A stretch of 64,000 bases of DNA from contig NZ_LRPE01000016.1 in the NCBI RefSeq assembly GCF_001605885.1, positions 1-64,000 on the forward strand, written 5' to 3'. The position numbers and the translations under genes were made by a program. Position 1 is the first letter of the stretch. Each line of letters starts with the position of its first letter. The stretch comes from Acinetobacter lactucae (GTDB taxonomy: Bacteria; Pseudomonadota; Gammaproteobacteria; Pseudomonadales; Moraxellaceae). The notes under the pieces were generated by a model. It ran no database searches. It saw only the letters and a program-made list of their open reading frames with translations, and was not told where the DNA came from. Positions 55,194 to 64,000 of the stretch are shown here, in pieces.

Positions 55194-55724
55194 TTAAAAG
55201 TGGAATTCTTTTAAATCCGTATAGTTTTTAAAGTGTTCAGCATAATGCAATGCACTCAAACGTATTTTTGCGGCACCATCGTCATCTAAAGTTTTGACAA
55301 TTTTGCCAGGTGAACCCATCACCACTGAATTATCTGGAATCACCTTCCCTTCAGGAATTAAAGCATTAGCACCGATAATACAATTTTTACCAATCACAGC
55401 CCGATTTAAAATTACGGCGTTCATACCAATCAAACTATTATCACCAATCGTACAACCATGCAGCATGACTTTATGACCGACCGTGACGTATTCACCAATA
55501 TTTAGCTCAAGTCCAGCATCGGTATGTAATACAGAATTTTCTTGAATATTAGAAAAATCACCAATTCGAACTACACAGTTATCAGCACGCACTACCGCAC
55601 CAAACCAAATACTGACCTGACGGCCTAGTTCTACCTGCCCAATAAGCGTTGCAGTTGGAGCAACCCAGCCATCCCATGGCTCATGTAAGGCTTTTGGGTG
55701 CTGACCTTGATAGCTATACATCAT
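55194..55724 (-). CDS. Gamma carbonic anhydrase family protein (YrdA-like)
   Basis: A 176-residue left-handed beta-helix protein with hexapeptide repeats (IGDFSNIQENSVLHTD, IGEYVTVGHKVMLHGCTIGDNSLIGMNAVILN). The three metal-binding histidines fit those in SVLHTD, VGHKV and MLHGC. Homologues such as YrdA/CaiE-like proteins often lack measurable carbonic anhydrase activity, so the reaction is uncertain. It lies 19 bp after the Nudix gene on the same strand. Confidence 0.88.
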   Translation of the reverse strand: MMYSYQGQHPKALHEPWDGWVAPTATLIGQVELGRQVSIWFGAVVRADNCVVRIGDFSNIQENSVLHTDAGLELNIGEYVTVGHKVMLHGCTIGDNSLIGMNAVILNRAVIGKNCIIGANALIPEGKVIPDNSVVMGSPGKIVKTLDDDGAAKIRLSALHYAEHFKNYTDLKEFHF

Positions 55725-55743
55725 AATTTATCAATCCTGATCT

Positions 55744-56361
55744 TTATTTTTTATGAGAAAACTTTGGCATTCCAAAGGTTGGTGAGTTAAGTAAAAAGGG
55801 CCAATCTTTTTGATAACCTAATCCATATTTAAACAGCGCAACTAACATACGAGCAGTTAAACCCCAGATAATTTCATTATCAATCTGTAGGCTTGGAAAA
55901 TATAAAGACTGATGAGCATATCGAACTTCATAGGGTGTCGGTCGCGTCTCAATAAGTTGCTGTAACGGAACAAAGAAAATTCGATCAATTTCAGTAGGCT
56001 GAGGTATTAACGTGACCTCAGGAGGAATAAGCCCAACAATCGGTTTTACAGACAAGCCACTTCTTGCACGTTGCATCGGCAAATCACCTAACAACTGCAC
56101 ATCAAACGGGTTTAAAGCTGTCTCTTCTTGAGCTTCTCTTAACGCTACAACAATATTACTGGTATCACTAGGATCACGCTTTCCCCCAGGAAAAGAGACT
56201 TCCCCCGCATGGTTGTTCATATGTATTGAACGGCGTGTAAGCAGTACCTTAGGATCATTCTCATTCGTAATTGCGATAAGTACTGCAGCTTGTGCTTCTT
56301 GTATGCGGGTGGAAAAGCGCAATCTTTGCTGTAACTTTTGTGTTAGCAAGTGCTCTTCCAT
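55744..56361 (-). CDS. Nudix hydrolase, CoA pyrophosphatase type
   Basis: A 205-residue Nudix enzyme. The CoA-specific motif LLTRRSIHMNNHAGEVSFPGGKRDPSD (about 36-62) runs into the Nudix box, which ends VALREAQEETALN. Asp replaces the first Glu of the box consensus, as is usual in this subgroup. It should cleave CoA to 4'-phosphopantetheine and 3',5'-ADP. The ATG at 56361 has AGGTG upstream; a GTG at 56370 is an alternative. Confidence 0.88.
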   Translation of the reverse strand: MEEHLLTQKLQQRLRFSTRIQEAQAAVLIAITNENDPKVLLTRRSIHMNNHAGEVSFPGGKRDPSDTSNIVVALREAQEETALNPFDVQLLGDLPMQRARSGLSVKPIVGLIPPEVTLIPQPTEIDRIFFVPLQQLIETRPTPYEVRYAHQSLYFPSLQIDNEIIWGLTARMLVALFKYGLGYQKDWPFLLNSPTFGMPKFSHKK

Positions 56362-56484
56362 ACCTTTCACCTATTATTCTGTCTCTCTTTGCATCATATC
56401 TGAAAATCAAAGTTAGGGAATAGAGTTGATGCGTAAGTCTGAAAATTCAGTTATGCTGAGGCATCTCTATACTCGATGATAATT

Positions 56485-57033
56485 ATGAGTTTCTGTGTAG
56501 CGTGTGGGCATAAAACCGAACAAAAAATTCCTTTAGGTGATCATAAAGTACGCCGTGTTTGTACTCATTGTGGCAATATTCATTATGAAAACCCCAAAGT
56601 AATCTGCGGTGCCTTAGCGTTATGGGAAAACAAAGTATTACTCTGTCGTCGAGCAATTGAACCTCGTTATGGTTTGTGGACACTACCCGCTGGATATATG
56701 GAATTGTTCGAAACGATGGAGCAAGGTGCAGCACGCGAAACTCGTGAAGAAGCAGAAGCCGAGATAGAAATAGAACAACTTTATTGTATGTACAATATTC
56801 CTCGTATTGGCCAAATTTATGTTCTTTTCAAAGCACAGCTGAAAGATGGCATTTTTGGTGCAGGTGAAGAAAGCATTGAAAGTCGTCTGTTTGAAGAACA
56901 TGAAATTCCATGGGGTGAACTGGCCTTCCCTAGTGTCGAACATACATTAAGACATTATTTTGAAGATCGTAAGAAGCAAGTTTTCCCAACCCATCTGGAA
57001 ACTTTAGGGACTCGTTTAGACCATACAGGTTAA
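56485..57033 (+). CDS. Nudix hydrolase with N-terminal zinc ribbon
   Basis: A 182-residue protein beginning MSFCVACGHKTEQKI. Two CxxC pairs (CVAC, CTHC) make a zinc ribbon at about 4-30. The Nudix box is AGYMELFETMEQGAARETREEAEAEIE (about 70-96). The layout resembles the zinc ribbon plus Nudix part of NudC, but the NADH-specific SQPWPFPxS tail is not present, so the substrate is open. The start could also be the ATG at 56476. Confidence 0.85.
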   Translation: MSFCVACGHKTEQKIPLGDHKVRRVCTHCGNIHYENPKVICGALALWENKVLLCRRAIEPRYGLWTLPAGYMELFETMEQGAARETREEAEAEIEIEQLYCMYNIPRIGQIYVLFKAQLKDGIFGAGEESIESRLFEEHEIPWGELAFPSVEHTLRHYFEDRKKQVFPTHLETLGTRLDHTG

Positions 57034-57046
57034 TCAGTTAAACAAT

Positions 57047-57076
57047 AAAAAAAGACCGCTTTCGCGGTCTTTTTTT
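57047..57076. terminator. Bidirectional terminator between Nudix gene and filF
   Basis: A perfect 13-bp stem, AAAAAAAGACCGC with GCGGTCTTTTTTT, around a TTTC loop, between two convergent stop codons. It ends both the Nudix transcript and the fil operon. Confidence 0.95.
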
Positions 57077-57089
57077 ATTTATCTTTTAT

Positions 57090-59078
57090 TTAAGGTTTAG
57101 TCTTAATTGCATTACAAGCTGGAATAGATTGATTCGCTAATTTAATTGACACTGTCCCCTTCCTACGTTCGGCCAAAGCTTTTTCAGCATCTGTTGGGCT
57201 AATATCTTTAATATTATTATAGACAGCTTGATAGGAAGCATAGGCATTAACCCAGCGCGCAGGCTTGTTCTCATAATCACTTAAATTAATACTATTACTG
57301 CTGTTTTGACCTGCTAATAGATTATAGAGGTTAATCTTAGCACCACCCACTGAAATCGAATCATCTATATTATCCTTTGGATCAGAATCCTGTTTTATTA
57401 CAGAGTTAAGTCCCATCAAAATCCCATTAAGGTTACCTAGCTGTGGATTCGATAAAATCATACGAACAGGAATAGAGCTATCATTATCAGATGACTGCGT
57501 TCCTCCAGTAGTACCAAGTCTATATTGTTGTACTCCATTACTATCAATTAAGCTATTGTCCGCTACTGTTGCACATTGACCAGACATATCTGTTGCAGTT
57601 GCATTTGGTTTAATATCCGTACGAATATCTCCTTTTTCATTAACAACAATACCTAAATCGATTGGAGCTATCCCTGTAGTATCAAATCTGAATGTTAAAG
57701 TTGCATATAATGGGAAAACATAACGTTGACCAGAACTCACGTTAGCTGCTGTTTTAAAAATTTCTTTTCCAAGATAACTAATTGGATTGACTTTAATGAT
57801 ATCAAGTGAACCCTTATAATTTTCTGTGCCTACCGTTTGTCGCCATAGACCATAATGCTGAATATTTCCGGCTGTCGAACGAGTTAATTGCTTGTAAAAA
57901 CCTTCACTACCCGCAACCGCATAATCGTTGAGAAGCTTGCCTTGATAGATTTGTAAATCATTATTCGCATTGCTATCAACGCTCAAGCGTAATGGCTGAG
58001 TCGACTGAATATCTTTTGAAATTGGGTTAAGCCAACCATTCTGTTGTGCAGTAATGACCATTTGTACTGGTTTCGCCTTGGTAAACAATAAAACCGGTGG
58101 AGCAACACCAGTCACATTTCCCTCCTTATCTTTGTAAAAAGTAGCATCCCCTCGCCATTGTAAACCGTAACCCATTGCATAACCTTCACGGTCAGTCAGC
58201 ATGAACAGGTTAGCCATCATATGACGTAAATTAGTAGTAGATTTATTAAAGCAATCTGCTAATGCCTGATTACAGCCATAAAAACCGAGTGGTAATGGTG
58301 AACTTACAGGGTCTGCAAATCCCGCATAAGTTGCTTCAGTTGCCTGAAATAATGCAGCGTTTGCCAAATTCGTTACTTGAACTACGAGTGCATAAGCTTG
58401 TGCATCAGATACTTTGCTTACATCTAACCAAGGTTTTAGAAGAGTTACATATTGTCCATTCTTCCATTCCGTTGCGGTTATATCTTGTGTCAAACTCGTT
58501 AAAAGATTTTTCTTATCTTGAGTAAATTGTGTTGGTTGTAAATCACCCACCACATTATCGCCACGTTCAACACCAATACTTTGGAATAACTTAACTAAAG
58601 CCATAGCCACTTTAATAGTTGGATCAGCGTTACTCATTGAAGCAGGAGGTTGGCCTGTTAATGCGGTAGCCATATCCAAAACTGTTAAATGTGTTGTCCC
58701 ATATTTTCCTAATGTGTCAAGTTTTAAAGTACCTAACGCAATCTTGCGAGTATTAGTACCTTGTAGATAAAGCGTAATTGTTTCATCTGATTTACTGCTG
58801 CTGATACTACAAGCACCGCCAACCGAGTTACCAACCAATTTAGTAATATACCGCTGATTTGGAGATAAACTACAGTCGAAATTCAATCCTGCTATTGGAT
58901 AATTTAATTCAAAATTCAGACATGTCTCATCCGTTGCTTTACAATCCAAATTAGTGGTCGGAATCTCACCTCCACCTTGTGTAGGATCTTCATTAATTGT
59001 TGAGCCACCACCGCCGCAACCATTTAATACAATTGCCAATGCGGATAATGCAAAAGGTAATAAAATTTTTTTACTCAT
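57090..59078 (-). CDS. filF: FilF, large lipoprotein of the fil operon
   Basis: A 662-residue lipoprotein annotated in Acinetobacter as putative pilus assembly protein FilF. The signal peptide ends in a lipobox, AIVLNGCGGGGS, so the Cys at about 21 is lipidated. There is no recognisable catalytic motif; the mature protein is rich in Asn, Thr and Gln, and the pilus role comes from annotation tradition rather than evidence I can see. Three ATG codons are in tandem; the third (59078) has the best AGGA spacing. It is last in the operon. Confidence 0.82.
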   Translation of the reverse strand: MSKKILLPFALSALAIVLNGCGGGGSTINEDPTQGGGEIPTTNLDCKATDETCLNFELNYPIAGLNFDCSLSPNQRYITKLVGNSVGGACSISSSKSDETITLYLQGTNTRKIALGTLKLDTLGKYGTTHLTVLDMATALTGQPPASMSNADPTIKVAMALVKLFQSIGVERGDNVVGDLQPTQFTQDKKNLLTSLTQDITATEWKNGQYVTLLKPWLDVSKVSDAQAYALVVQVTNLANAALFQATEATYAGFADPVSSPLPLGFYGCNQALADCFNKSTTNLRHMMANLFMLTDREGYAMGYGLQWRGDATFYKDKEGNVTGVAPPVLLFTKAKPVQMVITAQQNGWLNPISKDIQSTQPLRLSVDSNANNDLQIYQGKLLNDYAVAGSEGFYKQLTRSTAGNIQHYGLWRQTVGTENYKGSLDIIKVNPISYLGKEIFKTAANVSSGQRYVFPLYATLTFRFDTTGIAPIDLGIVVNEKGDIRTDIKPNATATDMSGQCATVADNSLIDSNGVQQYRLGTTGGTQSSDNDSSIPVRMILSNPQLGNLNGILMGLNSVIKQDSDPKDNIDDSISVGGAKINLYNLLAGQNSSNSINLSDYENKPARWVNAYASYQAVYNNIKDISPTDAEKALAERRKGTVSIKLANQSIPACNAIKTKP

Positions 59079-59096
59079 CATCATTCCTATTTATTT

Positions 59097-60338
59097 TTAA
59101 CGTAATACTGAAATTTTAATTTGTCCCTGATTAGATAGTTCTTGATCCGGCATATCCACGGCCGAAGATAAAGGCGTTAACATAATATAGTGCGTACGTT
59201 CTGGCACTTGTAAAACACCTAAAATCGATGCATGTTGCAAAATCGTCGCAGGATACGACTTACTTTTAAAACCACTAGCACCTTCTAAAACACAGCCCTT
59301 TTCATCCAAGAAAACAGCCAGTGGCCAATAATATACAGGCTTATCATGAGTTGTAGCATAGGAAGCCACTTGTATATTCTTGATAGAAGAATCTAATTTT
59401 ACGACTTCGTATTCAAACTTTTCTTTAAGAGGTTTTCTGGGCCATAACCCAACTTCTTTATTCTGGCTCAATTTTTTAATTGATTTGTTATAACCTTTAA
59501 TAAAACACAAATCATTTTCAAAAGTATTTGCCAATTCTTGTTGTGAAAGTCGTAAATATGTAGGTGCCAATACAACAGGGGAAATTTGATCTTCTCGTGA
59601 TCGGTTTAATACATTATCGAGGATAGACTGACTAACACCTTTTTTGCGCTCAATAGATTCAGTTCGGCCTAACCCATCAGGCATAATATAAAAACGCTTT
59701 TTACCTTCTAGATTAAATTCTTGATTTTCTAAATATTCATTATTGACGTATTCCACACCATCAATAGTAGTGTACTTCGTCTCATCCTTTTTGGATGTGG
59801 TCGCTGATGAAGTCACACCTTGCTTAGACAAAGATGAATCTGGATTTGACTTTACTTTTTCTTCATTCCTTTGTTGGGAAGCAGAATCCGTCATTACTGA
59901 TTTTTCTTTACTAGTTTCTAAAGTAGATTTTTGATCACTAACTTCTGCCTTTTCTTTACTTATTTTTCCCAGTTTTGAGTCATTAGATTTTTCTGTCATT
60001 AGCACTGGTGCAGTTGGTGCAGTTGGTGCAGTTGGTGCAGTTGGTGCAGTATTAGACGATTTTGTAATTACTTTAGGCAATTCTTTTGATTTTAAAGACG
60101 TTTCTGGCAATACCTGCTGTTCTGGACGAGTCGCCTTTATCTCTGGATTTGTTACTACCTTAGACGGATTAACATTTCGTTCAACCCTTTTACTCGGAAC
60201 AATCATTGGACGGCCATCGGGACCAATAATCGTATAGAAACCATCCGCATAAACAGCAGAGTTAGTTGCTATTGCAACAAAAAAAATCGCAATAGCAAAC
60301 CTAGGTCGAGACATCCATTCGCAATTTAATTTTACCAT
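59097..60338 (-). CDS. filE: FilE, exported low-complexity protein of the fil operon
   Basis: A 413-residue protein with a signal peptide (FAIAIFFVAIATNSAVYA). A Lys/Ser/Thr-rich unstructured region (about 45-185) contains a TAP repeat. The more ordered C-terminal half has no named domain. Acinetobacter genomes list it as putative pilus assembly protein FilE. It overlaps filD by 7 bp, so the two are translationally coupled. It may bridge periplasm and outer membrane, which is inference. Confidence 0.8.
   Translation of the reverse strand: MVKLNCEWMSRPRFAIAIFFVAIATNSAVYADGFYTIIGPDGRPMIVPSKRVERNVNPSKVVTNPEIKATRPEQQVLPETSLKSKELPKVITKSSNTAPTAPTAPTAPTAPVLMTEKSNDSKLGKISKEKAEVSDQKSTLETSKEKSVMTDSASQQRNEEKVKSNPDSSLSKQGVTSSATTSKKDETKYTTIDGVEYVNNEYLENQEFNLEGKKRFYIMPDGLGRTESIERKKGVSQSILDNVLNRSREDQISPVVLAPTYLRLSQQELANTFENDLCFIKGYNKSIKKLSQNKEVGLWPRKPLKEKFEYEVVKLDSSIKNIQVASYATTHDKPVYYWPLAVFLDEKGCVLEGASGFKSKSYPATILQHASILGVLQVPERTHYIMLTPLSSAVDMPDQELSNQGQIKISVLR
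60007..60050 (-). repeat. 9-bp tandem repeat within filE
   Basis: GGTGCAGTT repeated nearly five times without mismatch, encoding (Thr-Ala-Pro)5 on the minus strand at about residues 97-111 of FilE. Units keep the frame, so copy number may vary freely between strains. Confidence 0.92.
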
Positions 60339-62002
60339 TTTGTTCTATAATTTAACCCGAGTACTGTAACTTTGGTATTGGTTTTAACATCCAAACCGGC
60401 ATAAGGGTTTAACAGGATATTATCAACTCCTGTTTTATTAGATAAGGTACTAGTCCCTGCTGGAATATTATCGCGACTACGTAAGAATCCAACTGAAAGA
60501 TCCAGATCTGTATCTGCATCAAATCGATATCCAATACCTAAACCAAATAACTGCGCATTATTAATTGGAATCATGGTATTACGTTTATCATTTGGAATAG
60601 CACTAGCACGCGGCTCATAACCAGCCCGTAACTTCAAACGATCTGTTGCCGAATATTCTAAACCAATCCCCCAACTCCATGGCGAGGTAAACTTTAAAGG
60701 TAAACCTAGTGAAGAATCTGTAACATCATTTGATAAAAGTTTAGCGACTTTGAGTAAGGTAATCTGCCGATCAAATTCAAATTTGAACTTATCCCAAGCA
60801 GAATAGTCAGTCCAACCCACATCAAAATTAACTTGCAAATCAGGGAATATTTTATATTTAATCCCTGCTTGGAAATGTGCTGGATATTCAAGATCCATTG
60901 CGGCTAGTCCAGACTCAGAGTTTGGGACACTTCCTGGTAAACCGAGAATAGCCGCCAAAACCTGACCTGTAGCTGATGAGTTTAAGCCTTTAATTAGTTC
61001 TTGAGGAGCCTTAGCATTATTAATTAGGTATTTCCCTTTCATACGCATTTTAGCTGCACTTTGGTAAACCATCCCAAAGCCAAAATCGTCCGTTGGTTCC
61101 CACATTAATCCCAAGTTATAGCTTGGGCTTAAAGACTGCTCCATAGAAACTTGAAGTGATCCCATTTTCTTAAAAGGGTCCATCCCTTCTTGAGTATTAC
61201 ATAAGCCAAATAACAATAGATTAGTAATCATATCGTTATTATCTTTAAAAGGCCCACATACTACGTCATCAACCATACGCAACACCCCAATCATATCATT
61301 GGGAAATCGCAAATCGGTTTTCATAGCAAGAGCGTTATAAGACATACCCACAGACGCACCGATCGACAAATGGTCATTTACTTGATAACCAAAAGATGGA
61401 GACAAATAAGTAATCCGCTCAACAGCCACCTGCTGCCCCATAAAGTTTCCAGCGTTACCATTTTCAGCGCCAAAACCTGCAATTAAAGGTGCATAAATTG
61501 CAGTAGCATAGGTCAACTTTGAACCTGGTGGTTTATAGGCAATCCCTGCGGTAGGAGCAGCGAGTGGATACCCCTCCCCTAAATCAACCATTTTTTTTAG
61601 AATCGGCACATATAAGCTGGCGTATTCAACATCACCACGCACAGGGCCTTTAAAATCAGTACAAATATTAGCTGTAACTTCTGGGCCATCATTACAAACA
61701 AGAGGGTCATCTGAGTAGCCAAAAACGTTATAACCAGGAGGTGCAGAGAACTCACGTTGAATATCAAAATTCGCTAAAATTCCTTGCACATCTGTCTGTA
61801 ACCCATCAATTTTTGCTAAAGCCGCAGGGTTAAAGTGAACTGCACTAATACCAGGTGGATCTGCAGTTACAGCATTCCCCATTGATAGTGAACGAATATC
61901 AACAGCTAGGTTTTGTCCTAATTGAGCATTGGCAAAGCTAGAAAAACCGGAGATCACAATTGCCGCCGTTAAAGGACATAATTTAGGATATCTCACCTGC
62001 AT
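60332..62002 (-). CDS. filD: FilD, FadL/OmpP1-type outer-membrane protein
   Basis: A 556-residue outer-membrane barrel of the OmpP1/FadL family. After the signal peptide (AAIVISGFSSFANA) it shows the typical DIRSLSMGNAVTADPPGISAVHFNPAALAKIDG segment, in which the NPA motif is a FadL hallmark. Barrel strands ending in VLGLNYRTKW follow. AGGAGAT lies directly before the ATG. In the fil operon it could supply the outer-membrane component for export or assembly of FilA. Confidence 0.88.
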   Translation of the reverse strand: MQVRYPKLCPLTAAIVISGFSSFANAQLGQNLAVDIRSLSMGNAVTADPPGISAVHFNPAALAKIDGLQTDVQGILANFDIQREFSAPPGYNVFGYSDDPLVCNDGPEVTANICTDFKGPVRGDVEYASLYVPILKKMVDLGEGYPLAAPTAGIAYKPPGSKLTYATAIYAPLIAGFGAENGNAGNFMGQQVAVERITYLSPSFGYQVNDHLSIGASVGMSYNALAMKTDLRFPNDMIGVLRMVDDVVCGPFKDNNDMITNLLLFGLCNTQEGMDPFKKMGSLQVSMEQSLSPSYNLGLMWEPTDDFGFGMVYQSAAKMRMKGKYLINNAKAPQELIKGLNSSATGQVLAAILGLPGSVPNSESGLAAMDLEYPAHFQAGIKYKIFPDLQVNFDVGWTDYSAWDKFKFEFDRQITLLKVAKLLSNDVTDSSLGLPLKFTSPWSWGIGLEYSATDRLKLRAGYEPRASAIPNDKRNTMIPINNAQLFGLGIGYRFDADTDLDLSVGFLRSRDNIPAGTSTLSNKTGVDNILLNPYAGLDVKTNTKVTVLGLNYRTKW

Positions 62003-62008
62003 ATCTCC

Positions 62009-63208
62009 TTATTTTGTTTTTTTGCCAAAGCCTATAAAATCTAGCGGGAAAGACAGACCAAGCGAAACATCTGGTGCATCTTCGGTTAAACCAATACCCA
62101 CTGTGCCATTAACAATCGTTTCAGGTGAAACACGTACACCTAAAGCAAACGACAACATCGCACTACTTTGGTCTGGTGACTGATAGGATTCACCATTCTT
62201 AAACTGAAACTCAGCATCCATGTTAAAGCTTTGTTGATATGACATTGTTAATGAAACGTCATAGTTAAATGAGTAAGCAAAACCGAAAGAGAAACCACCA
62301 CTAATACCGGGATCAAAACTCTCTAGATAACGAGGACCATTAGCCCCACCACCACGTGCCTGATTTAAACCCGTTTCTTTAAATCCATAATTGGCAGATG
62401 CCGAGGCAAATAAAACCACTGGATCAATATATTTACGGGTACTTGCTCCCACTCCAACAGAGTAATAACCCTTACCAGTTGAAAGCTCATCTAAACCAAT
62501 TTCGTAAGGGCTATCCCCAGTTTTTGTTGATAGGTTACCGAACAACACTAATGGCAGACGACCTTGCTTTAATGGGAAAGGTTCCCAGCGCGCCCCTAAA
62601 GAAATATCACCTAAACCAGCTGCAGTTGTATCTCGAACAATTTCAGACTTAGCAACGAACGGAACTGTTGCAGATAATGTTAAGTTGTCCAATACACCAT
62701 ATTGAACAGTAAAACTATTCGTCAAAGTATGGTTCGCATCTTCCTCAATACGTAAACGGTTGAGTTGAGATGAATCATCAGCTAAAGCTAAATCAATTCG
62801 AGTATCACGATAATAGGTGTAATCGAGATCGTAATAGGCTGAAAATACGCCTCTTTTAATCAATGAATATTGGCGCTCATTTGAAGTAAATACTTCTTGT
62901 AAATTTGTTTCTTGAGTCGCATCACCTTCTTTTTTCTGTAAGGCAGTCGCAGCTTGATTAGCTCCAGTATTTTCGGGTACAACAGGCGCAGGTTCAGTAG
63001 TGACAACATCTGCGGTTGGGGGCGTACTCACTTCTTGAACTGAATCTGTTGCTGATGTTACTACCGATCCTGTACTCGTATCAGAAACAACAGTGGTGTT
63101 TTGTGCTTCAGCTTCAGTTTGTGCGACTTGGTCATTTGCATAAAGTGTGCCTGTAATAGCACTCATACTTAATGCCAACACACTCATCTTCATCCATCGA
63201 TTATTCAT
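62009..63208 (-). CDS. filC: FilC, exported beta-barrel-like protein of the fil operon
   Basis: A 399-residue protein using the ATG at 63208 (MNNRWMKMSVLALSMSAITGTLYAND); the GTG at 63220 adds four residues and is less likely. The signal peptide is followed by a Thr/Val/Glu-rich linker (about 25-100). The remaining part resembles the MetA-pathway/phenol-degradation type of outer-membrane barrel (LTNSFTVQYGVLDNLTLSATVPFV; LSLGLSFPLDF). The precise function is unknown. It starts 46 bp after filB and ends just before filD. Confidence 0.78.
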   Translation of the reverse strand: MNNRWMKMSVLALSMSAITGTLYANDQVAQTEAEAQNTTVVSDTSTGSVVTSATDSVQEVSTPPTADVVTTEPAPVVPENTGANQAATALQKKEGDATQETNLQEVFTSNERQYSLIKRGVFSAYYDLDYTYYRDTRIDLALADDSSQLNRLRIEEDANHTLTNSFTVQYGVLDNLTLSATVPFVAKSEIVRDTTAAGLGDISLGARWEPFPLKQGRLPLVLFGNLSTKTGDSPYEIGLDELSTGKGYYSVGVGASTRKYIDPVVLFASASANYGFKETGLNQARGGGANGPRYLESFDPGISGGFSFGFAYSFNYDVSLTMSYQQSFNMDAEFQFKNGESYQSPDQSSAMLSFALGVRVSPETIVNGTVGIGLTEDAPDVSLGLSFPLDFIGFGKKTK

Positions 63209-63253
63209 ATTTCTTCCCACCTAATGTATTTATTTTACTCAATTCATATTTGA

Positions 63254-64000
63254 TTATTTACGCTTATAGTAAAGACGCATATACGTTTCAATTGGCTGAT
63301 TATAGGTTGCAGAATTTGGGTCTTTATCCAATACCCGGCGCATGGTTGATGCTTTATTTGCTAAACGGTCATAATTGAATGTTGGATATTGCACATCCAC
63401 AAAGGCATAACGGTTAACAGTTGCATCTTCCACATGACGCATATCTGAGTCTTTTAAGGCCAATAGGTCTTTACGTTGAGATTCAGGAACAGAAACAACA
63501 AATAATGTATTATTATCCCAAACCTCTTTAAAACGATTTTCATCAAAGCTGATATTCCCTAATGCAGGATCAGCAACATAGACTCGTCCATCTTTATAAG
63601 CTTTATATACGACAAAATGTTTAAAACCAGCATAAGAAATTGGAACAATTGCAGGTTGCCCAAGATTAACTAAATCAGAAAATTCTCCACGATACCCCCC
63701 ACTCTCTAAACCAATTGCGGTTACAAAGCGCTTCATATCAAGTAGTGAAAAGCTTCGACGTTCAATAATACGTTGATATTCGCCATACTGTAGCAAACCA
63801 CTCATCGTCTGCTGTTCAGTCAAACTAGTCCCTACGTAACCATTTAGAAGTGTAGTAAGAGCAGCTGAACCACAGCTATAGTCATAAGCTTGTCGAACGA
63901 TGCCTCGAAACTGGTCTTCTACAGCTGGCTTAATTTGAACTGGTTCAATATGATTACGGCGAAAAGACAAATTACGTGAATCGGCGGTTTCTGTATAATA
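63254..64000 (-). CDS. filB: FilB, C39-family peptidase (5' end beyond window)
   Basis: The open frame reaches the window edge with no stop, so the start and probable signal peptide are not seen; a TTG at 63970 is unlikely to be the true start. The visible 248 residues show a papain-like C39 peptidase: catalytic Cys in AYDYSCGSAALTTLLNGYVG, His in YAGFKHFVVYKAYKDG and Asp in VYVADPALGNI. Unlike the exporter at 2105-4243, this one keeps the catalytic Cys and is not fused to a transporter. A Gly-Gly type leader in FilA, which should lie just upstream of the window, is one possible substrate. Confidence 0.82.
   Translation of the reverse strand, partial: YYTETADSRNLSFRRNHIEPVQIKPAVEDQFRGIVRQAYDYSCGSAALTTLLNGYVGTSLTEQQTMSGLLQYGEYQRIIERRSFSLLDMKRFVTAIGLESGGYRGEFSDLVNLGQPAIVPISYAGFKHFVVYKAYKDGRVYVADPALGNISFDENRFKEVWDNNTLFVVSVPESQRKDLLALKDSDMRHVEDATVNRYAFVDVQYPTFNYDRLANKASTMRRVLDKDPNSATYNQPIETYMRLYYKRK

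Overview
The window looks like chromosomal DNA of an Acinetobacter species, most likely the A. calcoaceticus-baumannii complex. The base composition is AT-rich. Several gene sets here are hallmarks of the genus: the fil operon, the mesD-mesX pair and a Bap-type adhesin beside its own type I secretion operon. This assignment rests on recognising protein families; no database search was run. I see no insertion sequence, transposase, integrase, CRISPR array or rRNA gene.

Layout. 1-5772 (minus strand): an outer-membrane TolC-like protein, a LapB-like ABC exporter and an HlyD/LapC adaptor in an overlapping operon, followed by the first 179 codons of a Bap-type adhesin with Ser-Asp repeats that runs off the left edge. 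6260-11470: a TetR regulator, a structured C4/Icd-like RNA locus, and a folate-independent methionine synthase cluster (flavin reductase, mesD, mesX, LysR regulator). 11.7-18.5 kb: a LysE exporter, a membrane fatty-acid desaturase, an AraC regulator, and an exported M20 amidohydrolase, BASS symporter and FadL-like porin. The desaturase promoter and the porin operon promoter share a conserved element of about 64 bp, which suggests an AraC-controlled regulon. 18.6-30.4 kb: a tricarboxylate block (tctCBA plus AbrB, and tcuC, a ModA-fold aconitate-isomerase-like protein, tcuA and tcuB, with two paralogous LysR regulators). 30.5-32.3 kb: an HPP membrane protein, a TetR regulator with a perfect palindromic operator, and a VOC protein. 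32.4-38.9 kb: a glutarate/glutaryl-CoA module (CoA-transferase, MFS carrier, gcdH, LysR) and a zinc alcohol dehydrogenase.

39-44.6 kb: adenosine deaminase, a 12-copy 7-bp tandem repeat, a four-gene tRNA cluster (Pro-Arg-His-Pro) with a strong promoter, nadA, argJ, ogt, and a small multidrug resistance exporter of the guanidinium type preceded by a guanidine-II (mini-ykkC) riboswitch. 44.6-48.8 kb: a copper operon (Cys/His-rich small protein, CopA oxidase, CopB, CDF transporter). 48.9-57 kb: housekeeping genes (Cof phosphatase, rpe, fghA, a C13 peptidase, rsmJ, tsaB, gamma carbonic anhydrase, two Nudix hydrolases). Between the Cof gene and rpe is an array of five DnaA-box-like 9-mers at an exact 12-bp pitch. 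57-64 kb: the fil operon from filF back to filB, whose 5' end lies beyond the right edge.

The parts most worth following up are the shared AraC-type promoter element and the pathway it implies, the phased DnaA-box-like array away from dnaA, the C4-like RNA locus with no prophage around it, the riboswitch, the combined tricarballylate/aconitate locus, and the fil operon, whose function is poorly defined.
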